This document shows, one piece after another, positions 17,947 to 26,085 of a stretch of 64,000 bases of DNA; the stretch's first letter is position 1, and every line of letters starts with the position of its first letter. The notes under the pieces are model-generated. The model did no database searches. It was not told the DNA's origin and worked only from the letters and a program-made list of their open reading frames with translations. The DNA is from Nitrospira defluvii (lineage in GTDB: Bacteria; Nitrospirota; Nitrospiria; Nitrospirales; Nitrospiraceae). Where the stretch lies: positions 2,007,501-2,071,500 of the forward strand of contig FP929003.1 of assembly GCA_000196815.1 (NCBI GenBank), read 5' to 3'. The position numbers and the translations under genes were made by a program.

Positions 17947-19260
17947 TCATACCTCATGGACGCGTTCTGGGTCGAACGCGTCGGCCGAGATTGCTATGCC
18001 CATAGTCTCGACCTGTTCCATAAATTTCGGACGGATGCCGGTCGCTCCAAAGCGACCCTTCACTCGCCCGTCCGCTCCAAGACCGGTGCGCTCGAACGCG
18101 AAGATTTCCTGCAGCACGATCACGTCTTGTTCCATCCCGACGATTTCTTGAAGACTTGTGAGCTTCCGGCTGCCGTCCGAGAAGCGAGTCAGATGGACGA
18201 TGACGTCCAGCGCCGAGGCAACGTAATGACGCAACATCTGCACCGGCAGGTTCAGCCCCGCCATGGCGACCATCGTCTCGACCCGTGTGACCGCGTCGCG
18301 CGCGCTGTTGGCGTGGATGGTCGCCAGCGACCCGTCATGGCCGGTGTTCATGGCCTGAAGCATGTCCAACGCTTCGGCGCCGCGAACTTCTCCCAGAATG
18401 ATCCGGTCCGGCCTCATGCGCAGGCTGTTGCGTACCAGGTCGCGTTGCGTGATCTCTCCTTTGCCTTCCACGTTGGCGGGCCGGGTTTCAAGGCGGACCA
18501 CATGCTCCTGGCGCAGCTGCAGTTCGGCTGCATCCTCGATCGTGACGATGCGCTCGTCGTCCGGGATAAATCCCGAGAGCACGTTCAACATCGTCGTCTT
18601 GCCGCATCCCGTACCGCCGGCAACGAGCACGTTTAATCGGGCGCGGACGATCGCCCGCAGTGTGTCGCCGATGGCGGGTGTCAGCGCGTGCCGTTCCACC
18701 AAGTGCTCCAACTGCAATTTGTCCCGGCTGAATTTCCTGATGGAGAGAATCGGGCCGTCCAGCGCCAGCGGCGGGATAATCGCATTGACGCGTGAGCCGT
18801 CTTCCAGGCGGGCATCCACCATCGGGGAGGATTCGTCGATGCGGCGCCCGACCCGGGACACGATCTTTTCGATGATCTCTCGCAGGTGCGTATTGTCCCG
18901 GAAACGCTGCGCGGTGAGTTCCAGCTTGCCGCCACGCTCCACGTAAATCTGCTCGGACGTGTTGGCGAGAATGTCGGAGACGGTTGGGTCTTGCAGCAGC
19001 GGCTCCAGCGGCCCCAACCCGAGGATCTCGTTCATGACATCGGCGATGACCTCTTCACGGTCCTGGTCGCTGAACGACACGCCTTCTTCTTCCAGGACTT
19101 GCATCGTCAGCATCGCCAGTTGCGCCCGCAGTAACAGCGGGTCGAGCAGCCCCATGGCCGAAAAGTCGAGCCGCTTTAGTAGCCGGTCATGGATGCGGTG
19201 TTTGAGATCGTGACGCTCGGCCGAGGCCGGCTTGCTGTGAGGAACACACTGTGGCTGCAT
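17947..19260 (-). CDS. tadA: Tad pilus assembly ATPase TadA/CpaF
   Basis: This secretion ATPase powers assembly (and in some species retraction) of Flp pili. The start is ATG 19260, preceded by AAGGAGG five bases away; the open frame reaches 19299. The 437 residues contain an N-terminal domain, the Walker A motif [13 protein letters not shown] (about residue 220), an aspartate/glutamate box around [12 protein letters not shown], Walker B at [14 protein letters not shown], and the histidine box [11 protein letters not shown]. These are characteristic of the TadA/CpaF branch of VirB11-like ATPases. Confidence 0.95.
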   Translation of the reverse strand: MQPQCVPHSKPASAERHDLKHRIHDRLLKRLDFSAMGLLDPLLLRAQLAMLTMQVLEEEGVSFSDQDREEVIADVMNEILGLGPLEPLLQDPTVSDILANTSEQIYVERGGKLELTAQRFRDNTHLREIIEKIVSRVGRRIDESSPMVDARLEDGSRVNAIIPPLALDGPILSIRKFSRDKLQLEHLVERHALTPAIGDTLRAIVRARLNVLVAGGTGCGKTTMLNVLSGFIPDDERIVTIEDAAELQLRQEHVVRLETRPANVEGKGEITQRDLVRNSLRMRPDRIILGEVRGAEALDMLQAMNTGHDGSLATIHANSARDAVTRVETMVAMAGLNLPVQMLRHYVASALDVIVHLTRFSDGSRKLTSLQEIVGMEQDVIVLQEIFAFERTGLGADGRVKGRFGATGIRPKFMEQVETMGIAISADAFDPERVHEV

Positions 19261-19355
19261 CAGGACCTCCTTGATGCGTGAGCGGCTTTGTCGGGTCATG
19301 GGTTGCTCGTCTCACGTGATGCGTATCTGGTCTCCGGATTCAGACGGATTACATG

Positions 19356-20225
19356 TCACGAACGACGCATCACAAGTTGCAGACATTTCGACAACCATCG
19401 AGTGGCGCCGTTGGACGGAGTCGTGCCGCTGAATGCCTCTTCTTCGGTCAGCGCCGCGGCCAGATGCCGGTAGGTCTGCACCACATCGCTTCGCTGGGAA
19501 ATCGCACACAGCGGCCGGCCCAGTTCGATAGCCGTTCGCGCTTCATCGGAATCGGCCGGAATATGCCAGGTTACGCCATGACGGAGCACCTTCTCCGCTT
19601 CCGTCACCAAGCCCTGGTCGTTCCGGTCAAGCCCATTGAGGAGCACCTGTGCCCTGCGGCCTCCGCCGAGGAGCGGGTTCAGGACCTCCAGAACGCGTGT
19701 GGTCCGCCGCATGGCAGGAATATCGAGTGCGGTCACGACCAGGACGGCGGAGGCCTGTTCAAGCACTTTGCGTGTCGCCGGATGGAGCACATGTCCGCAA
19801 TCCGTCACCACCACGTCGAACAAGGAGCGCAGGATCAGCAAGGCTCGCGAGACCAGTTCGGGGTTCAACAGGGTGTCCCCGAGGCCGTCGTAGTCAGACG
19901 CCAGCAGATGGAGGCCGGACTCATGTTTCGCCAACAGGCTCATCAGGAGCGTGGAATCCAGCCGGGAGGCTTCGCGCATGATCTCTCGCCACCGATGCGT
20001 CGGTTCCAGCCCGAGCAAGAGGTGGAGGTTCCCTGCTTGAAGATTCAGGTCCACGAGCACCACGGATTCTTTCGCCCGGCGCTGCTGCGCGCAGAGCCCC
20101 AGATTCACCGCGACGGTACTCGTGCCGACGCCTCCTTTGGCACCGAACAGGGCAATAAGCCGGCCACGCGGCTCGGCGGCCTGGCCGGTACGCTCGTTCT
20201 GCGTGGCGTTGGATGATCCTGTCAT
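19356..20225 (-). CDS. tadZ: TadZ/CpaE-like MinD-family ATPase
   Basis: TadZ/CpaE positions the Tad apparatus at the cell pole or division plane. The 289 residues carry the deviant Walker A motif FGAKGGVGTSTVAVNL near residue 28, the switch region VLVDLNLQAGNLH and VVVTDCGHV. There is no N-terminal receiver-like domain, unlike many CpaE proteins, so this is a short form. GAGGAAC precedes the ATG. It sits between the TadG-like gene and tadA. Confidence 0.85.
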   Translation of the reverse strand: MTGSSNATQNERTGQAAEPRGRLIALFGAKGGVGTSTVAVNLGLCAQQRRAKESVVLVDLNLQAGNLHLLLGLEPTHRWREIMREASRLDSTLLMSLLAKHESGLHLLASDYDGLGDTLLNPELVSRALLILRSLFDVVVTDCGHVLHPATRKVLEQASAVLVVTALDIPAMRRTTRVLEVLNPLLGGGRRAQVLLNGLDRNDQGLVTEAEKVLRHGVTWHIPADSDEARTAIELGRPLCAISQRSDVVQTYRHLAAALTEEEAFSGTTPSNGATRWLSKCLQLVMRRS

Positions 20226-20316
20226 GGCAAGTTCCTCATTCGTCCGTCACTCGTCATTCGTGCTGCGTCGCCTGTCCCTGGTCAGAAGAAAAGCGCATAC
20301 TCCTGCGCTCCGAACA

Positions 20317-21396
20317 CTACTGCACCAATCCGGGCAGGCTCCCTTCAGTTCCATAGTCCGTGCCGCCTCCCCGGCCAAGCTGGACGAATCCGATCCGAAC
20401 GACCGCGTCCAATGCCGGGCCCGATGGTGTGGCGACCGACGTGATGATCGCCGTGGCGAAGCCCACGACGGGGAGAGGCCCTGACGGGGCGGCGCACTGG
20501 GCCTGACGGTACACCGGCACCACCGTTGTCCATTGGCCGGTCGCCGGGTTTTTCTTCGCATTGTAGAGTGCCATGATGTCCGGAGCGATGACTGCCGGAT
20601 TCCCGGCAACGAACTGAAAGCTGGTCTGTCCCGCTACCGTCGCCGGACTGGTATAGCTGTTTCCTGTAAGGCTCCGAACAATCGTTTGCAACCGCCCCAT
20701 CGTCGGCGGCGTATCCGTGAACGTGGTCCAGCCAGCGCAAGGATCGCCACCGCCGGGCGCATACACTTGGAGGCGTCTCCCGTCGATAGGTCCCAGCGCC
20801 ATCCAGGCCGAGGAGAGCCCGACGGGCAGAGTCAGTGCGCCGGGCTGGACCTCGGCTAGGGCACTTAGCGCCGACACGGCCGTGGCCGACACGGACAATC
20901 GCCGAATGCCGACCACGCCGGCCAGGAACGTCGGCATCGAACCCTCCGCCCGTACCAGTACGGCATCCAAACCGTTTTGGGAGGAGACGACAGTCCTGGT
21001 TGCGGCATTCCACCGGCCCACGCGGACATCGGACAGCGTGACGGCAGCCAGCTTCGTCGCGTCGCGATTCCTCTCGGCGACCTCCGCGACGACCGCTTGG
21101 ACCCGCGCACGATTGGCCAGCGACAGAGGTTGCGGGGGCGAGATGGCGGCCGGCTGACTCTCGTACAGTTTCCCCAACTGCCTGGCTCCGGCCAGCGCGG
21201 CGGCATCTGCGAGGTTTTGCAATTGATGCTTCGACACCAGGGCCGCGCCGCCATCCAGAACGAGGGCCGCCAGCGACACGAGCGCCGAGAGACTGACCGC
21301 GACCACGATGGCGACTGCGCCGCGTTGGTCGTGACGCGTTGGACGCCACGACGCAAGAAATGCCTCGCCACGACCCTGTCCAGTGCGATCACTCAT
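20317..21396 (-). CDS. tadG: TadG-like pilus assembly protein
   Basis: The 359-residue protein has one N-terminal membrane anchor after a basic stretch (QRGAVAIVVAVSLSALVSLAALVLDGG) followed by QLQNLADAAALAGARQL, the typical TadG/TadE-G N-terminal signature. The rest is a periplasmic domain. No von Willebrand A domain, present in some TadG proteins, is visible, so it is a short form. Its start overlaps the end of tadE by eight bases, indicating coupling. TadG-type pseudopilins support pilus assembly; the exact role is less clear than for TadE. Confidence 0.8.
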   Translation of the reverse strand: MSDRTGQGRGEAFLASWRPTRHDQRGAVAIVVAVSLSALVSLAALVLDGGAALVSKHQLQNLADAAALAGARQLGKLYESQPAAISPPQPLSLANRARVQAVVAEVAERNRDATKLAAVTLSDVRVGRWNAATRTVVSSQNGLDAVLVRAEGSMPTFLAGVVGIRRLSVSATAVSALSALAEVQPGALTLPVGLSSAWMALGPIDGRRLQVYAPGGGDPCAGWTTFTDTPPTMGRLQTIVRSLTGNSYTSPATVAGQTSFQFVAGNPAVIAPDIMALYNAKKNPATGQWTTVVPVYRQAQCAAPSGPLPVVGFATAIITSVATPSGPALDAVVRIGFVQLGRGGGTDYGTEGSLPGLVQ

Positions 21397-21811
21397 GTTT
21401 CATCACCGTCCGGGACCGGAGCATCACCGGCCCGCGCAGTCCGGGAACGGTGCTCGGCAATACAAAAAATCGATAGGGCGTTTCGACTGTGACGATGAGA
21501 TCGGTTCCGGATGCGCCTCCCGCTCCGGTCACAACGACCCCGGAGGCGCCGGCCACTCCGGCTTGGGTCAGGACATTCCGGGCCGCTTGTTGAATGTCAC
21601 CGGCTGTCGGGCGTGGCACGGTCTGGCGAATGCCCGCTCTCGCACCTTCTCGGCTGGCCGTCGCCAACACCTGGTGGCGGTGGAGTGCCAAGCCGAACTC
21701 CACGATGCCGAACAACAACAGCACGAGAAGCGGGAGCAGCAGCGCGAACTCCACCGCCGCCGCGCCATGTTCGCGGCCCCACGCCTCGGGCCTGGTCGGT
21801 TCACTGATCAC
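21389..21811 (-). CDS. tadE: TadE-like pseudopilin
   Basis: This 140-residue protein has the TadE signature: a short basic leader, then GAAAVEFALLLPLLVLLLFGIVE forming the pilin-like hydrophobic helix with the glutamate after the cleavage region. TadE pseudopilins are processed by the prepilin peptidase and incorporated in the assembly complex. Translation probably starts at GTG 21811, preceded by GAGGG. The gene lies between a small lipoprotein gene and tadG. Confidence 0.88.
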   Translation of the reverse strand: MISEPTRPEAWGREHGAAAVEFALLLPLLVLLLFGIVEFGLALHRHQVLATASREGARAGIRQTVPRPTAGDIQQAARNVLTQAGVAGASGVVVTGAGGASGTDLIVTVETPYRFFVLPSTVPGLRGPVMLRSRTVMKHE

Positions 21812-21950
21812 GCATCACCCTCGTGAGTCGCTCGCATTTCGTCGTTCGGATTTCGTCTTTCAGGTTCGGGGTGAGGGGCGAGTAGTAGGTGTCGCATGTC
21901 AGAGGTCCCGTCCCTCTCGTAAGACGCTTCATGTTTCACCGTTCACGCTT

Positions 21951-22313
21951 CTATGGGCCCGTCGCGGCTCCGCCGGGTGGTAGCCCTGACGCTCCGATGG
22001 CCTCGGTGAATCCAGCCGGAGGTTGGGTTAGAGCTGGGGATTGGCCGGCTGTTTTCCCCTTGTCGAAGGTATCCAGATAATTCTGGATGACGGCCTGTGC
22101 AGCTCGTCCGTCTAGTCCTTCCATGGGAGCGATCCCCTGTGCGCTTGCGGCGTCAGGCCGTTGCGCACGTTTCATCGCCTCCACCGAGCGGCCGTAATCG
22201 TTCCGCAGCGGCGCCGGACTCGTGCAGCCCACCGTCAGATCGGTTATGAACCCGATCGATACGATCAGCAACAGGGTGCTTCGGTTCACGAGCGCCTCCA
22301 TCATCCGGTTCAT
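21951..22313 (-). CDS. Small lipoprotein of the Tad cluster
   Basis: The 120-residue protein has a hydrophobic leader and a lipobox-like LTVGC near residue 30, followed by NDYGRSVEAMKRAQRPDAAS and a proline/glycine-rich tail. The segment GLDGRAAQAVIQNYLDTF resembles short lipoproteins found next to secretin genes in Tad loci, so it may act as a pilotin or CpaD-like partner of the secretin. I cannot name a family with certainty. It lies 48 bases after the secretin gene. Confidence 0.7.
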   Translation of the reverse strand: MNRMMEALVNRSTLLLIVSIGFITDLTVGCTSPAPLRNDYGRSVEAMKRAQRPDAASAQGIAPMEGLDGRAAQAVIQNYLDTFDKGKTAGQSPALTQPPAGFTEAIGASGLPPGGAATGP

Positions 22314-22361
22314 CCTGAGATCGAGCCCTTGCCTTGCGCCTCTTGCCTGCGTGTCATCTCG

Positions 22362-23819
22362 CTACGGCATCATATGCCCCACTGGCCCTGCCAGCCTGTC
22401 CTCGAAGGGGAGCTGCGTCGCCGGCGGGAGTGGCGTGCGGACCTTGTCCTTCCTGCTCTGAAGCCGTCCCATTAAGTAGAAATCGACGTCGTCCGGCTCC
22501 AGATACTGCCCGGTGGGAAGTGGCAACTCGGCCTCCGTAACCGGCGTCACGAGGTGTGGGGTCACGATGATGACGAGTTCCGTTTCATTTTTTTGGAACG
22601 ACGAACTACGGAATAAGGCGCCGAGAATCGGGATGTCTCCTAGGACGGGAAATTTGGACACGGTTTCCCGCACGGTATCTCGAAGCAGCCCCGCAACGGC
22701 AAAACTCTGTCCGTCTTCCAACTCGACGACCGTGGAGGCCCGCCTGGTGGTGATGGCCGGCACCACGAACCCCTGCAGCGACAGTCCGTTGGCAAAATCC
22801 AGGTCGGAGACTTCAGGCGCCACCGTGACGCTGATGCGGGTCGGGCTGAGCACGACCGGATTGAAGTTCAGTTGAATACCGAATTTCTTGAATTGGATCG
22901 TTGTGACGCCGAATGCCTGAGGAACCGGGATGGGAAATTCCCCGCCCGCCAGAAAATGGGCTTCCTGCCCGCTGAGCGCCACGAGGGTTGGTTCGGCCAG
23001 CACTTTGACGAGATTCTCCTCTTTCAGCGCGTCGATGAAGCCGGTCCAGCTTGTCGAGCCGGTCTGAAAGCGAAGCAGTGCGTTGACGGCCTGACTCACG
23101 CCCAGGCCGACCGGGCCCGCCACGAGCGCGGCGGACGGATCGGTCGGCGGCAGCACCGTGGCCAAATTCTTCAGCGACGACACGCCGAACGACTGGCCGC
23201 CGCTCGCCGCGGCCAGGTTCACGCCCAGCCGCCTCAGGAGCGTGCGCTCCATCTCGGCGACCCGCACTTCCAGCATGACCTGGTGGAGCCCGCCGACGCG
23301 CAGCAGATTGATCACTTTCTGCCGCGCATAGGTCTCGGCCACGTCCACGGCCTCGGACACATGGGTCGCGCTGCTCACGGTGCCCGTCAATGTCAGGCGG
23401 TCGTGAGCGGCCATGACCTGAAGATCATTTTCGTCCGGAAACAGCTGATGCAGGTGTTCCTTCAGGCGCGTGAGGTCCGGCGACACGGCGAGGTCGTAGA
23501 GGGCGTACACGCTCCCTTCGGCATCCCATAACGTCAGATTGGTTGTGCCGGCGGCTTTTCCGATCACATACAGCTGCTTCGGAGAGAGCACGAGGGTGTC
23601 GGCAATGTCGGGGTTCGCAATGGAGGCGCGGGAAAATGGGATCGGGCTATCTAACACCAGCGATTTACCGGTGATCAGGGACAATGATCGGGGGACGCGA
23701 GTCTGGATATCCGGGGAGGCGACTTCGTGAGCCTGGGCGACTGTTACCAGGAACAGGGCGAACAGCCCCGAGCCGATACCACGTAGGGTCCATTTATAGG
23801 TCTCTCCCCAGGCGGTCAT
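22362..23819 (-). CDS. cpaC: Tad pilus outer-membrane secretin RcpA/CpaC
   Basis: The secretin forms the outer-membrane channel for the pilus. The 485 residues show a signal peptide (FALFLVTVAQAHE), an N-terminal pilus-secretin domain (SLVLDSPIPFSRASIANPDIAD and YVIGKAAGTTNLTLWD), a BON-like region, and the secretin core with VLAEPTLVALSGQEAHFLAGGEFPIPVP and VPAITTRRASTVVELEDGQSFAVAGLL. These blocks are diagnostic. The ATG overlaps the stop of cpaB as ATGA. Confidence 0.94.
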   Translation of the reverse strand: MTAWGETYKWTLRGIGSGLFALFLVTVAQAHEVASPDIQTRVPRSLSLITGKSLVLDSPIPFSRASIANPDIADTLVLSPKQLYVIGKAAGTTNLTLWDAEGSVYALYDLAVSPDLTRLKEHLHQLFPDENDLQVMAAHDRLTLTGTVSSATHVSEAVDVAETYARQKVINLLRVGGLHQVMLEVRVAEMERTLLRRLGVNLAAASGGQSFGVSSLKNLATVLPPTDPSAALVAGPVGLGVSQAVNALLRFQTGSTSWTGFIDALKEENLVKVLAEPTLVALSGQEAHFLAGGEFPIPVPQAFGVTTIQFKKFGIQLNFNPVVLSPTRISVTVAPEVSDLDFANGLSLQGFVVPAITTRRASTVVELEDGQSFAVAGLLRDTVRETVSKFPVLGDIPILGALFRSSSFQKNETELVIIVTPHLVTPVTEAELPLPTGQYLEPDDVDFYLMGRLQSRKDKVRTPLPPATQLPFEDRLAGPVGHMMP

Positions 23820-25027
23820 TTGGGTGCTCCGTTCGACACCGCGTGTGTCGCGCCCGCTCCGGCCGGTTCAAACGCGACATTGGTCCGCGTCATACCCTTG
23901 ATGAGCTCGACAGAAACCGGCGGCAGTCCCTTGGCTGCGGGAGGTGAGGGGGGCGACGAGGGTGACGGTTCAATGGGGGGCCGGGAGTCAGTGAACCGCA
24001 GACTATCCGCCAGTACCGACGACGCAGAGGGCGAATGCTCTAGTGTGATCGGCGACTCCACCGGAACGGGTACGGCGATGACCGGCACGTGCATCGGTTC
24101 TGCCGTTGGTGCGGCCGTGATAGGGGGCAGGTTTCTTCCTGATTCATCCGTAGGACTGCCGGCTGGCCGGGGCGGCACAGGAACGCGGGTAGGTCGGGGG
24201 GTCGCCCGTGCCTGGGTTCGGTTCGATGGAGTCGGCGATGGTTCCTTGCGCAGCCCGGCTTCTCCACCGAACGACGCCAGCAGGGACGAGATCGTGGCGC
24301 CCGTTGTGGCAACTGCGGTCACGCTCTGAGGGTTGCGCAGCGCCAACTGCACCTTGCCTTCGGTCGACGCGAGCGCGAGTTTTTCGGCCTCGTCGGGCGC
24401 GACCTCCAGCGTCATGACCGAGGGAACGGACAGCTTGGTCTCCTGATTCTTCGCGGCCTTGTCGGTCTGCGCCGCGCGCTCGGTGTCTTGCCCCATGGCC
24501 AGCACCCGGACGTTCTCCAGGACGACCTTCGTGACCGGGTCGTCGGTCTTGCCTGGCCGACGCACGGTCGTGAGGACATCTACGCGGTCGCCGGGTTTGA
24601 TGAACCCGCCCACCGCGACGACATCATCCACTTTGACGGCGACGGCGCGTTTCTCCGGATGCGTGACGGCCGCGACGCCACCCGACGTGACGGTCGCCGG
24701 GGCGAGCTTCGATTCGAGGATCGGCTCATGTTGCTTCACATCCATGATGACGACCCGGCCCTTCAGTGTTTCTGCAGAGGCAAAATGGCCCTCGGGTACC
24801 GTATCGGCCGGAAAAGGAACCATGCGCACCGCGTCATCGGCCAGGACCGCGCCCCAGGCTAAATCGGCGGCAGCCACAGCAATGGGGATTGTTCGGCTCT
24901 TCGCTTCCATGTCAAGACGCGTCTGCTCCGTGACGTCCTGCAGCCATTGATAGGCCCAGAGACTGGTGGCCAGTCCGATGAGGCCTCCCAGCGCCACGAC
25001 GATCAGCGCTCGTCGTTGAGGTGTCAT
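23816..25027 (-). CDS. cpaB: Pilus assembly protein CpaB/RcpC
   Basis: CpaB/RcpC is a periplasmic, membrane-anchored partner of the secretin. The 403-residue protein begins with an N-terminal membrane segment (ALIVVALGGLIGLATSLWAY), then a SAF domain (about 45-110; AVAAADLAWGAVLADDAVRMVPFP) and the RcpC domain with RAVAVKVDDVVAVGGFIKPGDRVDVL. The last 130 residues are a low-complexity proline/serine-rich extension beyond the usual family length. It overlaps the secretin gene by four bases. Confidence 0.9.
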   Translation of the reverse strand: MTPQRRALIVVALGGLIGLATSLWAYQWLQDVTEQTRLDMEAKSRTIPIAVAAADLAWGAVLADDAVRMVPFPADTVPEGHFASAETLKGRVVIMDVKQHEPILESKLAPATVTSGGVAAVTHPEKRAVAVKVDDVVAVGGFIKPGDRVDVLTTVRRPGKTDDPVTKVVLENVRVLAMGQDTERAAQTDKAAKNQETKLSVPSVMTLEVAPDEAEKLALASTEGKVQLALRNPQSVTAVATTGATISSLLASFGGEAGLRKEPSPTPSNRTQARATPRPTRVPVPPRPAGSPTDESGRNLPPITAAPTAEPMHVPVIAVPVPVESPITLEHSPSASSVLADSLRFTDSRPPIEPSPSSPPSPPAAKGLPPVSVELIKGMTRTNVAFEPAGAGATHAVSNGAPK

Positions 25028-25205
25028 GAGTGAGTGTGCCTTTCAAAATGGGGGTAACGGCTGTCTCGATGATCCCGCTACTCCGTATTGTCTCAATAGA
25101 CTGTAGAGAACGACATGCAACGGTTACGTATCGGCTGAATCTGCAAGAACTTGACACTCGTAGTACGGGGCTATGAGGGTGGTGAGAGACGAGCGGTGGA
25201 AGAGG

Positions 25206-25751
25206 TTAGAGGTGTCCGGTCCACCACTGTGCCACGACTGTTCCGGCAGCGATGACGACGCCGTATCGTAGCTTCGGTTGAGTGTCAGGAGGCGCGAGGG
25301 CGAGCCGGCCCGTGAGCGCCCACGCCAGAAACGGCGACAGGATGCGCCACGCGCCCGTGCCGATTCCCCAATGGCGGATTGCCGTCGCCACCGCATAGGC
25401 GCCGCCGAGGAGTGTGGTGACACCGGCGGCAGGGAGGATTCCAGACAGGCCTACCATGCTGCCGACTGCGCCCATGAATTTCACATCACCTGCGCCCATC
25501 CCGCCGAGCAGATAGAACGCCAGGAACAGCGCGATTCCTATGAGGAGGCCCCCGACGCTCTGGCTGAGACCGGATAGTCCCTCCTGGGTCGTGTGGAACA
25601 GAAGCCCGCCGCCCATGGCCGAATACGTGAGCCAGTTCGGAATCTTCGCGCAACGGAGGTCGCTCGCCGCCCCCAGGGCCAGCACGGTGAATAGAACGCA
25701 TGTCCAGATCGATGGGCCAGGTGGCAAAAGTCCAACCGATACGCCGTTCAT
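25206..25751 (-). CDS. tadV: Prepilin peptidase TadV/CpaA (A24 family)
   Basis: This membrane aspartic protease cleaves the Flp prepilin and the TadE/TadF-type pseudopilins. The 181 residues contain both catalytic aspartates in their usual settings: ASDLRCAKIPNWLT in the first part and GGMGAGDVKFMGA in the middle. There is no N-terminal methylation domain, as usual for the short Tad type. The ATG overlaps the flp stop (TAATG), so pilin and peptidase are coupled; 178 non-coding bases separate it from cpaB. Confidence 0.92.
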   Translation of the reverse strand: MNGVSVGLLPPGPSIWTCVLFTVLALGAASDLRCAKIPNWLTYSAMGGGLLFHTTQEGLSGLSQSVGGLLIGIALFLAFYLLGGMGAGDVKFMGAVGSMVGLSGILPAAGVTTLLGGAYAVATAIRHWGIGTGAWRILSPFLAWALTGRLALAPPDTQPKLRYGVVIAAGTVVAQWWTGHL

Positions 25752-25915
25752 TATCGTATCAATCCGGCGATCCGGTTGAAGACGGTATTGATCCGGCCGC
25801 CGAGGAGGAATGTTGCTGTTGCGATGACAGCCGCGATGCCAGATGCCAACAGTGCGTACTCGATTGCCGTGGCGCCGTCCTCTTCTCTCAGAAAGCGGTG
25901 AAAACGGGATTCCAT
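25751..25915 (-). CDS. flp: Flp/Fap-type pilin
   Basis: A 54-residue ORF encodes the structural pilin. It reads MESRFHRFLREEDGATAIEY followed by a hydrophobic helix (ALLASGIAAVIATATFLLGG) and a short polar tail. The GATAIEY block with glutamate and tyrosine at the start of the hydrophobic stretch is the Flp pilin processing signature (cleavage after Gly in the EDG-A context). CAGGAGG lies about six bases before the ATG. It is the first gene of the operon. Confidence 0.93.
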   Translation of the reverse strand: MESRFHRFLREEDGATAIEYALLASGIAAVIATATFLLGGRINTVFNRIAGLIR

Positions 25916-25987
25916 GCGTGACCTCCTGGTGAATGTGAGAGAGTTCCTACATTCTTATCGGCTGGGTTCCCATCAAACTGTAGCAGT

Positions 25988-26016
25988 GGCTAGTGGTCGC
26001 GTATAGGCCACTAGCC
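25988..26016. promoter_or_regulatory. Perfect 9-bp inverted repeat upstream of flp
   Basis: GGCTAGTGG (25988-25996) and CCACTAGCC (26008-26016) pair perfectly around an 11-base loop, about 75-100 bases upstream of the flp start and 70 bases after the stop of the receiver-phosphatase gene. Without a T-run on either strand it looks more like an operator or an mRNA-stabilising hairpin than a terminator. Confidence 0.45.
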
Positions 26017-26085
26017 CCTATAGAGGCTGGAGAAGGAGTCTCCCCCTAACCGATTCCCCTGGCCGCTTGCCAGACGGACCCCGCT

